DNA of 64,000 nucleotides from Dongia_A sp044226685. Lineage in GTDB: Bacteria > Pseudomonadota > Alphaproteobacteria > Dongiales > Dongiaceae. The DNA lies in assembly GCA_044226685.1 (NCBI GenBank), contig JBGAGP010000005.1, positions 1 through 64,000 on the forward strand. The letters run 5' to 3'. Of this stretch, positions 1 to 8,587 are shown piece after piece; the first letter of the stretch is position 1; each line of letters begins with the position of its first letter. Position numbers and translations under genes: made by a program. The notes beneath the pieces were generated by a model. It saw only the letters and a program-made list of their open reading frames with translations. It made no database searches and was not told the DNA's origin.

Positions 1-476
1 AGTACGGTTCTTCCGGTGGCGGTGTCGACGAGGGAAAACTCCAGCGGGGCCGCTATACCACCGACCGTCACGCGGCGTTCGGATTGCCAGTCCGAGATCG
101 GCATGTCGGTCGGGCCCAGATGATGCAGTCCGGCCCGGACCAGGTACGTGCCGGGCACGGTATAGCGATGCTTCATCCAATCGACGCAGCCGTCAGGCCC
201 AAGAATCGGCGGCGCGACCTGGGTGTAGTACCTGCCCTGATCCCCCCAATCGACGGAGAAACTCTCGCCAATGAAGATCTGACGGATCTCACAGGTCTCA
301 TCCCGCAGCTTGGCGACCTGGGCGGCACGGTCCAGCAGGCTTTGTGGCCCGATGATGGTGGCGATCACCGGAACGCTGTCGCCATCCAGGGAAATGACCA
401 CCTCTTCGGCATGAACCGGCGCGCAGGCCAGCAACCCAAGGATCACCAGCGCCAGACGACAGACGTACCTGACCAT
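1..476 (-). CDS. Exported protein, probable lipoprotein, cut by window edge
   Basis: The frame is open from the ATG at 476 to the window edge, so about 158 N-terminal codons are visible and the C-terminus is missing. A GGGGGAG ribosome site precedes the ATG. The protein begins MVRYVCRLALVILGLLAC, a basic and then hydrophobic signal sequence. LLAC fits a lipobox (lipidated Cys18), and VHA-EE just after it would also suit signal peptidase I. Around residues 105-120 the stretch HRYTVPGTYLVRAG resembles the final strand of a PKD-like Ig fold. No catalytic motif is visible. It lies downstream of iolB on the same strand after a 124-bp gap, so a link with inositol use is possible but unsupported. 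Function unknown. Confidence 0.65.
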   Translation of the reverse strand, partial: MVRYVCRLALVILGLLACAPVHAEEVVISLDGDSVPVIATIIGPQSLLDRAAQVAKLRDETCEIRQIFIGESFSVDWGDQGRYYTQVAPPILGPDGCVDWMKHRYTVPGTYLVRAGLHHLGPTDMPISDWQSERRVTVGGIAAPLEFSLVDTATGRTV

Positions 477-600
477 CTCGTGCTCCCCCTTGAGGATCGA
501 CCCACATTGCAGCATTGATAACGCCGAACTGTGGAGATTTTGCGGCGGTAACGGGTGCCTGCTGCCAGCTCGGAGATGATGCAGTTGAAGGGCGGCAGGC

Positions 601-1410
601 CTATTTCGGCTTCTTCACAATCCACTCATGCGCCGGGTCGTTCTTGAACACCCATTTGCGGTTCGGGCCGGCCATCACGTTCAAATAATAGAGATCGTAG
701 CCGTGCGGCGCGCCGACGGGGTGGTAGCCGCGCGGGACCATCACGCAATCGCCGTCCTCGATGGCCATGGTCTCGTCGATCGCGCGGTCGTCGGTGTAGA
801 CGCGCTGGAAGGCGAAGCCCTGGGGCGGGTTGAGGCGGTGGTAGTAGGTCTCCTCGAGGAAGCTCTCCTCGGGCAGCGCGTCGCGGTCGTGCTTGTGCGG
901 CGGGTAGGAGGACCAGTTACCGCCCGGCGTCACCACCTCGACCACCAAGAGACTTTCCGCCGGCGCGGTATCGGGCAGGATGTTGTAGACGAGGCGCCGG
1001 TTGGTGCCCTGGCCGCGCTCCTCGAAGTCGACCTGCTCCGGCGGAATGACGCGGGCGGGGAAGGCGCCCTTGGTGCCCGGCGCGGTGCACACGCCGAGTT
1101 CCAGATCGCCGCTCGCCTTCAGCACGCAGGTGACGCCGGCGGGCACATAGACCGACCAGCCCGGTCCTTCAAACACGCCCTTGCGGCCGCCGATCTCGCC
1201 CTGGTCCTTGCTGTCCAGCGTCAGGTGCGCCTTGCCGGAGAGCAGCACGATGCAGGCCTCGCGGTCGGTGGACTTCCAGGTGAAATCCTGTCCCGCCTTG
1301 CGCTGGAACACCTCGAAGCCGACATAGGTCCACCCCGCGCTTTTCGGCGTCACCGACAGCACCGAGCCTTGTGAATCCGGCTGTTTGCGCTTCACCAGCA
1401 GATTGGCCAT
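601..1410 (-). CDS. iolB: 5-deoxy-glucuronate isomerase IolB
   Basis: IolB isomerises 5-deoxy-D-glucuronate to 5-dehydro-2-deoxy-D-gluconate in the cytoplasm, the step after IolD in myo-inositol catabolism. The 269-residue protein matches the family length. It is a bicupin that carries the conserved YPPHKHDRD metal-binding segment followed by EETYYHRLNPPQGF, both hallmarks of IolB. The start at 1410 is chosen because GGGGAG lies eight bases upstream; the frame stays open further up but that part overlaps iolE. It follows iolE by 29 bp and is the last gene of the iolC-D-E-B run. Assignment is firm. Confidence 0.95.
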   Translation of the reverse strand: MANLLVKRKQPDSQGSVLSVTPKSAGWTYVGFEVFQRKAGQDFTWKSTDREACIVLLSGKAHLTLDSKDQGEIGGRKGVFEGPGWSVYVPAGVTCVLKASGDLELGVCTAPGTKGAFPARVIPPEQVDFEERGQGTNRRLVYNILPDTAPAESLLVVEVVTPGGNWSSYPPHKHDRDALPEESFLEETYYHRLNPPQGFAFQRVYTDDRAIDETMAIEDGDCVMVPRGYHPVGAPHGYDLYYLNVMAGPNRKWVFKNDPAHEWIVKKPK

Positions 1411-1439
1411 GAGCGTTCTCCCCATCAGGTCTTTTTGGG

Positions 1440-2324
1440 TCAGGCCAATTTGGCGTCTTTGGCGTAGCGCTTCAAGTTGGCGCAGCCCAGCGTCGCGTAT
1501 TTCAGCGGGTTGGCCTTTTCCGGGTCCTGTTCCGCTTCCACCACCAGCCAGCCGGAATAGCCGGGCAGCTCCTTGAAGAAGGCCGGGTAGTCGACCATGC
1601 CGTCGCCCGGCACGGTGAAGCAACCGGCGACCACGGCGTCGAGGAAGCTCCAATCCTTGGCGCGGGCCTCGGCGAGCACGTCCTTGCGCACGTCCTTGCA
1701 ATGAACATGGGCGACGCGGCTGCGATACTTGCGCGCCAGCGCCACCGGATCGGCGCCGCCGAAGGTGGCGTGGCCGGTATCCAGCAGCAGCTTCACGGCA
1801 GGGCCAGTCGAGTCCATGAAGGCGTCGATATCCTCGCCGCTCTGCACCACCGTCCCCATGTGGTGATGATAGGCGAGCGCCACGCCTTCCTTGGCGACGG
1901 CCTCGGCGACTTCGGTCATGCGCTGGCCGAATTCGCGCCATTGCGCCGGCTTCATCACCGGGCGCTTCGACAGCGGCACGTCGCGATTGCCGTGGGTGGC
2001 GTTGGAGGTTTCGGCGAAGATCAGGATCTTCGAGCCCAGCGCCTTCAGCAGGTCGAGATGGGCGCGCAGGTGCTTCATCTCTTCATTTGCGTCGCGCAGC
2101 AGCAGCTCGGAGGAATACCACCCCGACACCAGATCGAGCCCATGCGCGCCCAGCACCGCCGTCAGCGCCTTGGCCTCGCGCGGGAATTTGTGGCCGAGCT
2201 CGATGCCCTCATAGCCGGCCTGCTTCGCCTCGGCGAGGCAGGTCTCCAGCGGCGTCTTGCCGCCGAGCTCGCGCAGATCGTCGTTGGACCAGCCGATGGG
2301 ATTGACGCCGAAACGAACGCTCAT
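1440..2324 (-). CDS. iolE: Inosose dehydratase IolE
   Basis: IolE dehydrates 2-keto-myo-inositol (scyllo-inosose) to the diketone used by IolD. The 294-residue protein is a TIM barrel of the AP-endonuclease-2/xylose-isomerase-like fold. It opens with RFGVNPIGWSNDD, characteristic of IolE, and has the metal-site segments AYHHHMGT, LLLDTGHA and HVHCKDVR. GGAGAG stands nine bases before the ATG. Only six bases separate it from the iolD stop, so the two are cotranscribed and probably translationally coupled. Confidence 0.95.
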   Translation of the reverse strand: MSVRFGVNPIGWSNDDLRELGGKTPLETCLAEAKQAGYEGIELGHKFPREAKALTAVLGAHGLDLVSGWYSSELLLRDANEEMKHLRAHLDLLKALGSKILIFAETSNATHGNRDVPLSKRPVMKPAQWREFGQRMTEVAEAVAKEGVALAYHHHMGTVVQSGEDIDAFMDSTGPAVKLLLDTGHATFGGADPVALARKYRSRVAHVHCKDVRKDVLAEARAKDWSFLDAVVAGCFTVPGDGMVDYPAFFKELPGYSGWLVVEAEQDPEKANPLKYATLGCANLKRYAKDAKLA

Positions 2325-2330
2325 CTGACT

Positions 2331-4213
2331 CTACTCTCCAACACGCTGCATCTTGGTGGCCTTCTCGTAGGTCTTGCGCGCGCTGCGCACCTTCGGCCGC
2401 GGCGAGACTTCCGGCACCGCCACGTCCCACCAATAGCCGCCGGCCTCGGTGGTCTTGTAGGGGTCGGTGTCGATCACGATCATGTAGGAACGGTCCGACT
2501 TGCGCGCACGGCCCATCGCCGCTTCCAGTTCCGCGGTGGTCGAGACCTTCTCTGACCTGGCGCCCAGGCTCCTGGCATGGGCGGCGAAGTCGATCTCGGG
2601 GAGCACTTCGTGCCTGGCGTGCTGCAGCAGGTTGTTGAAGCTCTCGCCGCCGGTGGCGCGCTGCAGGCGGTTGATGCAGCCGAAGCCGCGATTGTCGAGC
2701 AGTACCACAATCAGCTTCTGGCCCATCATCACCGAGGTGGCGAGTTCCGAGTTCATCATCAGATAGGAGCCGTCGCCGACCATGACGACGACCTCGCGCG
2801 CCGGGTCGGCCATCTTCACGCCCAGGCCGCCGGCGATCTCGTAGCCCATGCAGGAGAAGCCGTATTCCAGGTGATAGCCGCCGGGCGCGCCCGATTGCCA
2901 GAGCTTGTGGAGTTCGCCCGGCAGGCCGCCGGAGGCGCAGACCACCACGTCGCTGGGCTTGCCGGCGCGCTGCACGGCACCGATCACCTGGCCGTCCGAG
3001 GGCAGGCCGCGATTGGGCGCGGCGGTGGCGGCGGCATGCTCCGCCGCCCAGGTCTTGCGCACCGTGGCCGCCTGCTTCTGCCAGGCATTGGGCGCGGCGT
3101 AGTCGCCGAGGCCCTTGTCCAGCGCCGCGATGCCGGCCTTGGCGTCCGCAATCAGCGCCAGGCCGCCGTGCTTGAAGGCGTCGAAGGCCTGGGTGTTGAG
3201 GTTGATGTGAAGGCGTCGAAGGCCTGGGTGTTGAGGTTGATGATCTTGCGGCCCTCGGCGCGGAACAAGGCGCGCGAGCCGGTGGTGAAGTCCTGCAGCC
3301 GCGTGCCGATGGCGAGCACCACGTCGGCTTCCTGCGCCAGCGCGTTGGCGGCGCTGCTGCCGGTGACGCCGATCGAGCCCATGTATTGCGGGTGCTTGAT
3401 CGGCATGGCCGACTTGCCGGCCTGGGTCTCGGCCACCGGGATGCCGCGCTTCTCGGCGAAATCGGCCAGCGCCTTCTCCGCCTCCGAATAGAGCACGCCG
3501 CCGCCCGAGACGATGAAGGGCTTCTTCGCCCGCTTCAGATGCGAGATCGCATGGGCCAGCTCGTCGCGGTCCGGCTCCGGCCGGCGCGCGCCCCAGAGAT
3601 GCGGCGCGAAGAAGGCTTCCGGGTAGTCATAGGCCTCGGTCTGCACATCCTGGCACAGCGCCAGGGTGACCGGGCCGCATTCGGCCGGATCGGTCAGCAC
3701 GGAGACCGCGCGGGGCAGGGCGGTCAGGATCTGCTCCGGGCGCGTGATGCGGTCGAAATAGCGCGACACCGGCTTGAAGCAGTCATTGGCCGAGACGGTT
3801 CCGTCGCCGAAATCCTCGACCTGCTGCAGCACCGGGTCGGGGCGGCGGTTGGCAAAGATGTCGCCGGGCAGGAGGAGCACCGGCAGGCGGTCGACATGGG
3901 CGACCGCCGCGGCCGTCACCATGTTGGTGGCGCCGGGGCCGATGGAGGTGGTGCAGGCCATCATCTGCCGCCGCCGCGCCGCCTTGGCGAAGGCGATGGC
4001 GGTGTGGGCCATCGCCTGCTCGTTGTGCGCGCGATAGGTCGGCAGTTCGTCCTGCGCGGCGTAGAGCGCCTCGCCCATGCCGGCGACGTTGCCGTGGCCG
4101 AAGATCGCCCACATGCCGGCGAACAGCGGCACTTGCCTGCCGTCGCGCGTGCTGCGCTGCGCGGCCAGGTAGCGCACAAGGGCCTGCGCCATGGTGAGGC
4201 GGATGGTGGTCAT
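2331..4213 (-). pseudogene. iolD: Trihydroxycyclohexane-1,2-dione hydrolase IolD, frameshifted by a 35-bp tandem duplication
   Basis: IolD is a thiamine-diphosphate enzyme that hydrolyses the cyclic diketone from IolE to 5-deoxy-glucuronate. The N-terminal part reads cleanly from the ATG at 4213 (GGGAG eight bases upstream) to about 3208 and includes FAGMWAIFGHGNVAGMGEAL. After ...NLNTQAFDAF the frame is lost, because bases 3173-3207 are repeated exactly at 3208-3242. The shifted frame stops at 3152. The correct frame resumes with KHGGLALIADAKAG and continues to TAG at 2331, including the TPP-binding VGDGSYLMMNSE region. Removing one copy restores one 615-codon reading frame, normal for IolD. 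Upstream and downstream iol genes are intact, so this is either a recent mutation or an assembly error. Confidence 0.85.
3173..3242. repeat. Perfect 35-bp tandem duplication inside iolD
   Basis: Unit one is 3173-3207 and unit two 3208-3242. They are identical and each begins TGAAGGCGTCGAAGGCCTGG. The unit length is not a multiple of three, so the second copy shifts the iolD frame by two bases. The pattern fits replication slippage or a misjoined assembly. Confidence 0.95.
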
Positions 4214-4280
4214 CAGATGGCTCCCAGGGTGGAGATTTCTTGATCAGAGCGCCATTCTAGGCGCCAGCCATAGCAAAGTC

Positions 4281-4389
4281 CCCCTCCACCCGAAGGGGGG
4301 AGGGCAGGGGTGGGGGCAGCGAGCGAAGATTGTCTGACACCGAAACGCGGCCGCCCCCTCCCTAACCCTCCCCCCTTCGGGTGGAGGGG
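4281..4389. repeat. Small palindromic mobile-type element (C/G-rich family)
   Basis: This 109-bp element has perfect 24-bp terminal inverted repeats (4281-4304 and 4366-4389) built around CCTCCACCCGAAGGGG. It lies in the 208-bp gap between iolC and iolD. Relatives with the same CCCTCC...GGGGAGGG ends and an inner CCCAACCCTCCCCC box are at 39343-39449 and about 44338-44570. Similar elements are common in alphaproteobacterial intergenic DNA. In RNA it would fold into a long hairpin. Confidence 0.8.
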
Positions 4390-4421
4390 ATTCATGTGAA
4401 GATTGCTCGCCGCCAAATTCA

Positions 4422-6350
4422 TCACTGCGCCGCGACGGAGTTCGCGCGCTTCGCCTTCTTCCAGGCGTCGCAGAGCTTGCCGAAGCGGCGGGCCATTTCG
4501 GCCACCGCAGCTTCGTCGCTCAGCTTGCCGCGCAGCCAGGCATCGGCGGGCTCGGCGAAGATGGTGCGGCCGACGGCGAAGCCCTTGACCACCGGATCGG
4601 TGCACGCCGCCTTGAAGGCGCGCTCCAGCACCTCCTCCGGCGCCTCGAGGCCGAGCAGGACGACGCCGCGGCAATGCGGGTCGCGGGCGCGTATCACGTC
4701 GCCGATGCGGGTCCAGGCGGCTTCGCCCGGCTGCGGCTCCAGCTTCCACCAGTCGGGCCTTAGCCCGAGGTCATAGAGCCGGGTGAGGACCCGCGCCACG
4801 GTATCGTCGCCGAGCGTGCCATGCTTGCCGGCGATGATCTCCACCAGCAGCTCGCGCCCCGCGGTGCGCGCGGCGTCGTTCAGGATCAGCAGGCGTTCCT
4901 CCTGCTCGCGGCGCAGGGCCTCGGAATCGTCGGGATGATAGAAGCACAGGCACTTGATGGTATGGCTGACCGGCCATTCGGCCAGATGGCTGCCGAGATC
5001 CTCGGTCTCGAAGCGCAGCGGGCGCGAGCCGGGCTTCTCCACCGGCCTTCCGATCCACAGATCGTGGTCGGCGGCGCGGAACAGGGCCTCGCGGCCATAG
5101 GTGCCGTCGAGCAGCATGCCGAAGCCGGGCTCCTTGCCGGCAATCTGCGCCGCCGCCTGCACCGCCAGCTCCTTGAAGTCTGAGATGCGCGCGCGGGGCG
5201 CGCCGGCCTTGTCGGCGATCTCCTCGAGCTGGGCGCGGTGGTCGATGGCGAGCGCCATCAGGGTCGGCCAATGGCCGCGCCGCGTCGTCGCCCAGTGGAT
5301 GTGGTTGATCGCCGCGTCGTGGCGCAAGGCGTGATGCTTGCTGCCATGCTTGAGGAAATACTGCAGCTCTTCCCAGGTCGGGCTCTCCGGCGAGCAGAGC
5401 AGGCGCGAGACGGCGAAGGCGCCGCAGGCATTGGCCCAGGTGGCGCAGGTCTCGTAGGGCTCGCCGCGGATCCAGCCGCGCAGGAAGCCGGACATGAAGG
5501 CGTCCCCGGCGCCCAGCACGTTGTAGACCTCGATGGGGAAGCCCTTGCCGTTGATGCCGTCATCCAGGCTGGCCGGGATTTCCCCCGGATAGACGGTGCA
5601 GCCCAGCGGCCCGCGCTTCAGCACGATGGCGCCCTTGCTGCGGGCGCGGATGGCGCGCAAGGCCGCCAGCGTATCGGTCTGGCCGCCGGCGATCTTCACC
5701 TCTTCCTCGGTGCCGACGATGAGGTCGCACTCGGCGAGGATGCCCAGCAGATGCTGCGACACCTTCTCCGAGGCGATGTAGCGCTGCTCGCCCGCGCCAT
5801 GCCCGGCGAGGCCCCAGAGGTTCGGCCGGTAGTCGATGTCCAGCACCACCTTGCCGCCGGCTTCCTTCATCAGGCGCATGGCCTCGCGCTGCGCCGCATC
5901 GGTGGTCGCGGTGGAGAAATGCGTGCCGGTCACCACAACCGCCCTGGCGCGGCGGATGAAGGCGGGATCGATGTTCTCCTTGCGCAGCGCCATGTCGGCG
6001 CAGTTCTCGCGGTAGAAGATGAGGGGGAAGGAGTCCGAATCGCGCACGCCGAGGATGACCAGCGCGGTCAGCCGCTTCGGGTCGGTGAAGATGCCGTCGG
6101 TCGCCACCCCCTCGCGCGCCATCTGCTCGCGGATGAAGCGGCCCATATGCTCGTCGCCCACGCCGGTGATGACCGCCGATTTCAGCCCCAGCCGGGCCGT
6201 GCCGATGGCGATGTTGGAGGGGCAGCCGCCGACCGACTTGGCGAAGCTCGCCATGTCCTCGAGCCGGCCGCCGATCTGCTGGCCGTAGAGGTCGACCGAG
6301 GACCGGCCGATGGTGATGACGTCAAGATCGCGGGGCAAGTCATTGGACAT
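4422..6350 (-). CDS. iolC: 5-dehydro-2-deoxygluconokinase fused to DUF2090 aldolase-like domain (IolC)
   Basis: The N-terminal ~330 residues are a PfkB-family kinase that phosphorylates 5-dehydro-2-deoxy-D-gluconate. It opens with DVITIGRSSVDLYGQQIGG and holds VGGCPSNIA and the catalytic NVLGAGDAF motif (Asp about 283). The remaining ~310 residues are a DUF2090 domain, a class-I-aldolase-like TIM barrel (HRAQLEEIADKAG, GMLLDGTYGREALF, VGRTIFAEPADAW). This domain is thought to cleave the phosphorylated product and so replace a separate iolJ; that role is inference from the fusion. The 642-residue length is usual for the proteobacterial fused form. It is the first gene of the minus-strand iol run and is divergent from iolG. 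A 208-bp gap with a palindromic element separates it from iolD. Confidence 0.93.
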   Translation of the reverse strand: MSNDLPRDLDVITIGRSSVDLYGQQIGGRLEDMASFAKSVGGCPSNIAIGTARLGLKSAVITGVGDEHMGRFIREQMAREGVATDGIFTDPKRLTALVILGVRDSDSFPLIFYRENCADMALRKENIDPAFIRRARAVVVTGTHFSTATTDAAQREAMRLMKEAGGKVVLDIDYRPNLWGLAGHGAGEQRYIASEKVSQHLLGILAECDLIVGTEEEVKIAGGQTDTLAALRAIRARSKGAIVLKRGPLGCTVYPGEIPASLDDGINGKGFPIEVYNVLGAGDAFMSGFLRGWIRGEPYETCATWANACGAFAVSRLLCSPESPTWEELQYFLKHGSKHHALRHDAAINHIHWATTRRGHWPTLMALAIDHRAQLEEIADKAGAPRARISDFKELAVQAAAQIAGKEPGFGMLLDGTYGREALFRAADHDLWIGRPVEKPGSRPLRFETEDLGSHLAEWPVSHTIKCLCFYHPDDSEALRREQEERLLILNDAARTAGRELLVEIIAGKHGTLGDDTVARVLTRLYDLGLRPDWWKLEPQPGEAAWTRIGDVIRARDPHCRGVVLLGLEAPEEVLERAFKAACTDPVVKGFAVGRTIFAEPADAWLRGKLSDEAAVAEMARRFGKLCDAWKKAKRANSVAAQ

Positions 6351-6450
6351 AATGCTGTTCCCCGGTGGAGAGGGCTGCGGCCGCGGCCGCGATCAAAGCC
6401 CGGGCACGGCGCCGGAACGGGCCGCTGTCGCAACTCCGTTCTTGCGTCAA

Positions 6451-6466
6451 TGAAACAATAATTCTA
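6451..6466. promoter_or_regulatory. Putative IolR operator in the iolC-iolG divergent promoter
   Basis: TGAAACAATAATTCTA reads on the other strand as TAGAA-N6-TTTCA. It resembles the GGAA-N6-TTCC type of site described, as I recall, for rhizobial IolR. A matching word (TAGAA-N6-TTCCT) lies in front of iolR at 11114-11129. It sits between the divergent starts of iolC (6350) and iolG (6512) in an AT-rich stretch. Confidence 0.45.
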
Positions 6467-6511
6467 TTTTCTGTCAATAACGGAATAGATGGTTTTTGAA
6501 GGGATCCCATC

Positions 6512-7501
6512 ATGCGTTTTGGACTCCTGGGTGCCGGCCGCATTGGCCAGATTCACGGCCGTTCGGTGGCGGCGCACAAGGCCGCCAGCCTGGCGGCGAT
6601 CACCGATGTCGATGCCAAGGCGGTCGCCGCACTGGCGCAGGAGACCGGCGCCAGCGTGGCGAAGAGTGCTGCCGACATCATCGCCGACAAATCGATCGAC
6701 GCGGTGCTGATCTGCACGCCGACCGACACCCACGCCGATCTGATCGAGCAGGCGGCGAAGGCGGGCAAGGCGGTGTTCTGCGAGAAGCCGGTGGACCTCT
6801 CCGCCGACCGCGTGCGCGCCTGCCTGAAGGTGGTGGCGGAAACCAAGGCGCCGCTGATGATCGGCTTCAATCGCCGCTTCGACCCCAGCTTCGCCAGCCT
6901 GCAGAAGCGATTGGCGGAAGGCGAGATCGGCAAGGCCGAGATCGTCACCATCCTGTCGCGCGATCCCGGCCCGCCGCCGGTCTCCTACATCACCCGCTCG
7001 GGCGGGCTGTTCCGCGACATGATGATCCACGACCTCGACATGGCGCGCTTCCTGCTGGGCGAAGAGCCGGTGGAAGTCTCCGCGCTCGCCTCCTGCCTGG
7101 TCGATCCGGAGATCGGCAAGGCCGGCGACATCGATACCGCCGTGGTGACGCTCAGGACCGCGAGCGGCAAGCTGGCGCAGATCTCGAATTCGCGCCGCGC
7201 CACCTATGGCTACGACCAGCGCATCGAGGTGCATGGCAGCGGCGGCCTGTTGCGGGCGCACAACCTGCATGCGACGACGGTGGAGCGCGCGAATGCGCAG
7301 GGGTTCAACTCGGACCCGGTGCTGCACTTCTTCCTGGAGCGCTACCTGCCGGCCTACCGGGCGGAGATGGACGCCTTCATCACCGGCGTCACCGCCGGCA
7401 AGGCGCTGAACCCGAGCGGCGAGGATGGCCTGAAAGCCCTGCTGCTCGCCGACGCGGCGGAAGCATCGATGAAGAGCGGGAAAACCGTGCGGGTGGGGTA
7501 A
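6512..7501 (+). CDS. iolG: Inositol 2-dehydrogenase IolG
   Basis: IolG oxidises myo-inositol to scyllo-inosose with NAD+, the first step of the pathway. The 329-residue protein belongs to the Gfo/Idh/MocA family. It has an N-terminal Rossmann motif GLLGAGRIGQIHG, the catalytic FCEKPVDL segment near residue 92, GFNRRFDPSF, and MMIHDLDMARFLLGE with the conserved Asp/His pair. It is transcribed away from iolC across a 161-bp promoter region. Its 3' end faces an amino-acid permease gene, with two palindromic elements between them. Confidence 0.92.
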   Translation: MRFGLLGAGRIGQIHGRSVAAHKAASLAAITDVDAKAVAALAQETGASVAKSAADIIADKSIDAVLICTPTDTHADLIEQAAKAGKAVFCEKPVDLSADRVRACLKVVAETKAPLMIGFNRRFDPSFASLQKRLAEGEIGKAEIVTILSRDPGPPPVSYITRSGGLFRDMMIHDLDMARFLLGEEPVEVSALASCLVDPEIGKAGDIDTAVVTLRTASGKLAQISNSRRATYGYDQRIEVHGSGGLLRAHNLHATTVERANAQGFNSDPVLHFFLERYLPAYRAEMDAFITGVTAGKALNPSGEDGLKALLLADAAEASMKSGKTVRVG

Positions 7502-7508
7502 CGCTTGC

Positions 7509-7592
7509 CGTCATCCCGGCCTTGAGCCGGGATCCATTTCGCAATCGCTGGAACGGCGGTTAGATGGACCCCGGCTCAAGGCCGGGGTGACG
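7509..7592. repeat. Palindromic intergenic element (GTCATCCCGG family), copy 1
   Basis: The left arm CGTCATCCCGGCCTTGAGCC pairs with a right arm ending in CTCAAGGCCGGGGTGACG, with a short variable centre. It lies just after iolG and before the convergent permease gene. In either transcript it would fold as a hairpin, so it could act as a bidirectional terminator. Confidence 0.8.
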
Positions 7593-7606
7593 GGTGCATG
7601 TTTTTA

Positions 7607-7693
7607 CGTCATCACCGGGCTTGACCCGGTGATCCAAGTTTCCAGAAGCGGCGCGATACAACTTGGATTGCCGGGTCAAGCCCGGCAATGACG
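7607..7693. repeat. Palindromic intergenic element (GTCATCCCGG family), copy 2
   Basis: This is a divergent sister of the preceding element. The left arm CGTCATCACCGGGCTTGACC pairs with a right arm ending in GGTCAAGCCCGGCAATGACG. The two copies stand in tandem, 14 bp apart, between convergent genes. Confidence 0.75.
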
Positions 7694-7710
7694 ATAGGGA
7701 GAGGGACGGG

Positions 7711-8571
7711 CTAATGCGCCTTCTTGTAGCCCTTGCCGAACTTCACCTCGAGCCGCGACTGGATGAGCTCGAAGCAGATCGACAGCAGCCAGTAGATCGC
7801 CGCCGCCGTGGTCAGCATCTCGATGTAGCGGTAGCTCGACCGGCCGAAGCTCTGGGCCAGGAACATGATCTCCCACACGCCCATCACCGAGATGAGCGAG
7901 GAATCCTTGAGCATGGCGATGAACTGCGAGCCCGTCGGCGGGATGACGATGCGCGTCGCCTGCGGCAGCACGATGGTCCACAGGATGACCCAGTTGGGCA
8001 AGCCCAATGAGGCGCCGGCCTCGCGCTGGCCCTGCGGCACCGACATGATGCCCGAGCGGAAGATCTCGCTCAAATAGGCCCCGTAGTTCAGCGACAGGGC
8101 GATGATGCCGGCGGGGATCGCGTCTGGCACCGGGCCCAGCTGCGGCAGGCCGAGATAGATCAGGAAGATCTGCACCAGCAGCGGCGTGCCGCGGAAGAAC
8201 GAGGTGTAGAAGGTGGAGATGCCGTAGAACACCGCGCTGTTCGACAACCGCCCGAGGGCCGAGATCAGGCCCAGCACGCTGGAGGCGATGATCGAGAAGA
8301 AGCAGACGAAGAGGGTGAGCGCCGCGCCCTGGATGAAGCCGTCCTTGGTCAGCTTCAGACCGGCCAGCGCCGGGAAGCGCGCCGCGATGATCTCGAATTT
8401 CAGCCCGAAGCTGAGGAAGAACAGCACGAAGAGGATGAGCAGGGTCGCCCACACGGCGACCACGCGCATCTCGAAGCCGCGCGTCGCCCCGCGGGGAAAG
8501 ACCGGGGGCGGCACCACCCGTCCCCCGATCCCTCCATCCGCAAGGCTGTCGTCGTTGGTGGGCTCAGTCAA
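7711..8571 (-). CDS. Polar amino-acid ABC transporter permease (HisM/GlnP family)
   Basis: This inner-membrane permease belongs to a polar amino-acid importer. The 286 residues start with a ~35-residue hydrophilic leader and then several hydrophobic segments. TLFVCFFSIIASSVLGL opens the His/Glu/Gln permease domain. The cytoplasmic EAA loop, which contacts the ATPase, is GQREAGASLGLPNWVILW. It lies 16 bp downstream of the binding-protein gene at 8588 and is cotranscribed with it. No ATPase or second permease gene is next to it, so it may act as a homodimer and borrow an ATPase. The substrate cannot be read from sequence. Confidence 0.88.
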   Translation of the reverse strand: MTEPTNDDSLADGGIGGRVVPPPVFPRGATRGFEMRVVAVWATLLILFVLFFLSFGLKFEIIAARFPALAGLKLTKDGFIQGAALTLFVCFFSIIASSVLGLISALGRLSNSAVFYGISTFYTSFFRGTPLLVQIFLIYLGLPQLGPVPDAIPAGIIALSLNYGAYLSEIFRSGIMSVPQGQREAGASLGLPNWVILWTIVLPQATRIVIPPTGSQFIAMLKDSSLISVMGVWEIMFLAQSFGRSSYRYIEMLTTAAAIYWLLSICFELIQSRLEVKFGKGYKKAH

Positions 8572-8587
8572 TGCCGGGCCCCGGCGA

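Noticed and set aside
5238..6461. A 407-codon open frame on the plus strand opposite iolC
   Set aside because: iolC on the other strand has full family motifs; this frame has none.
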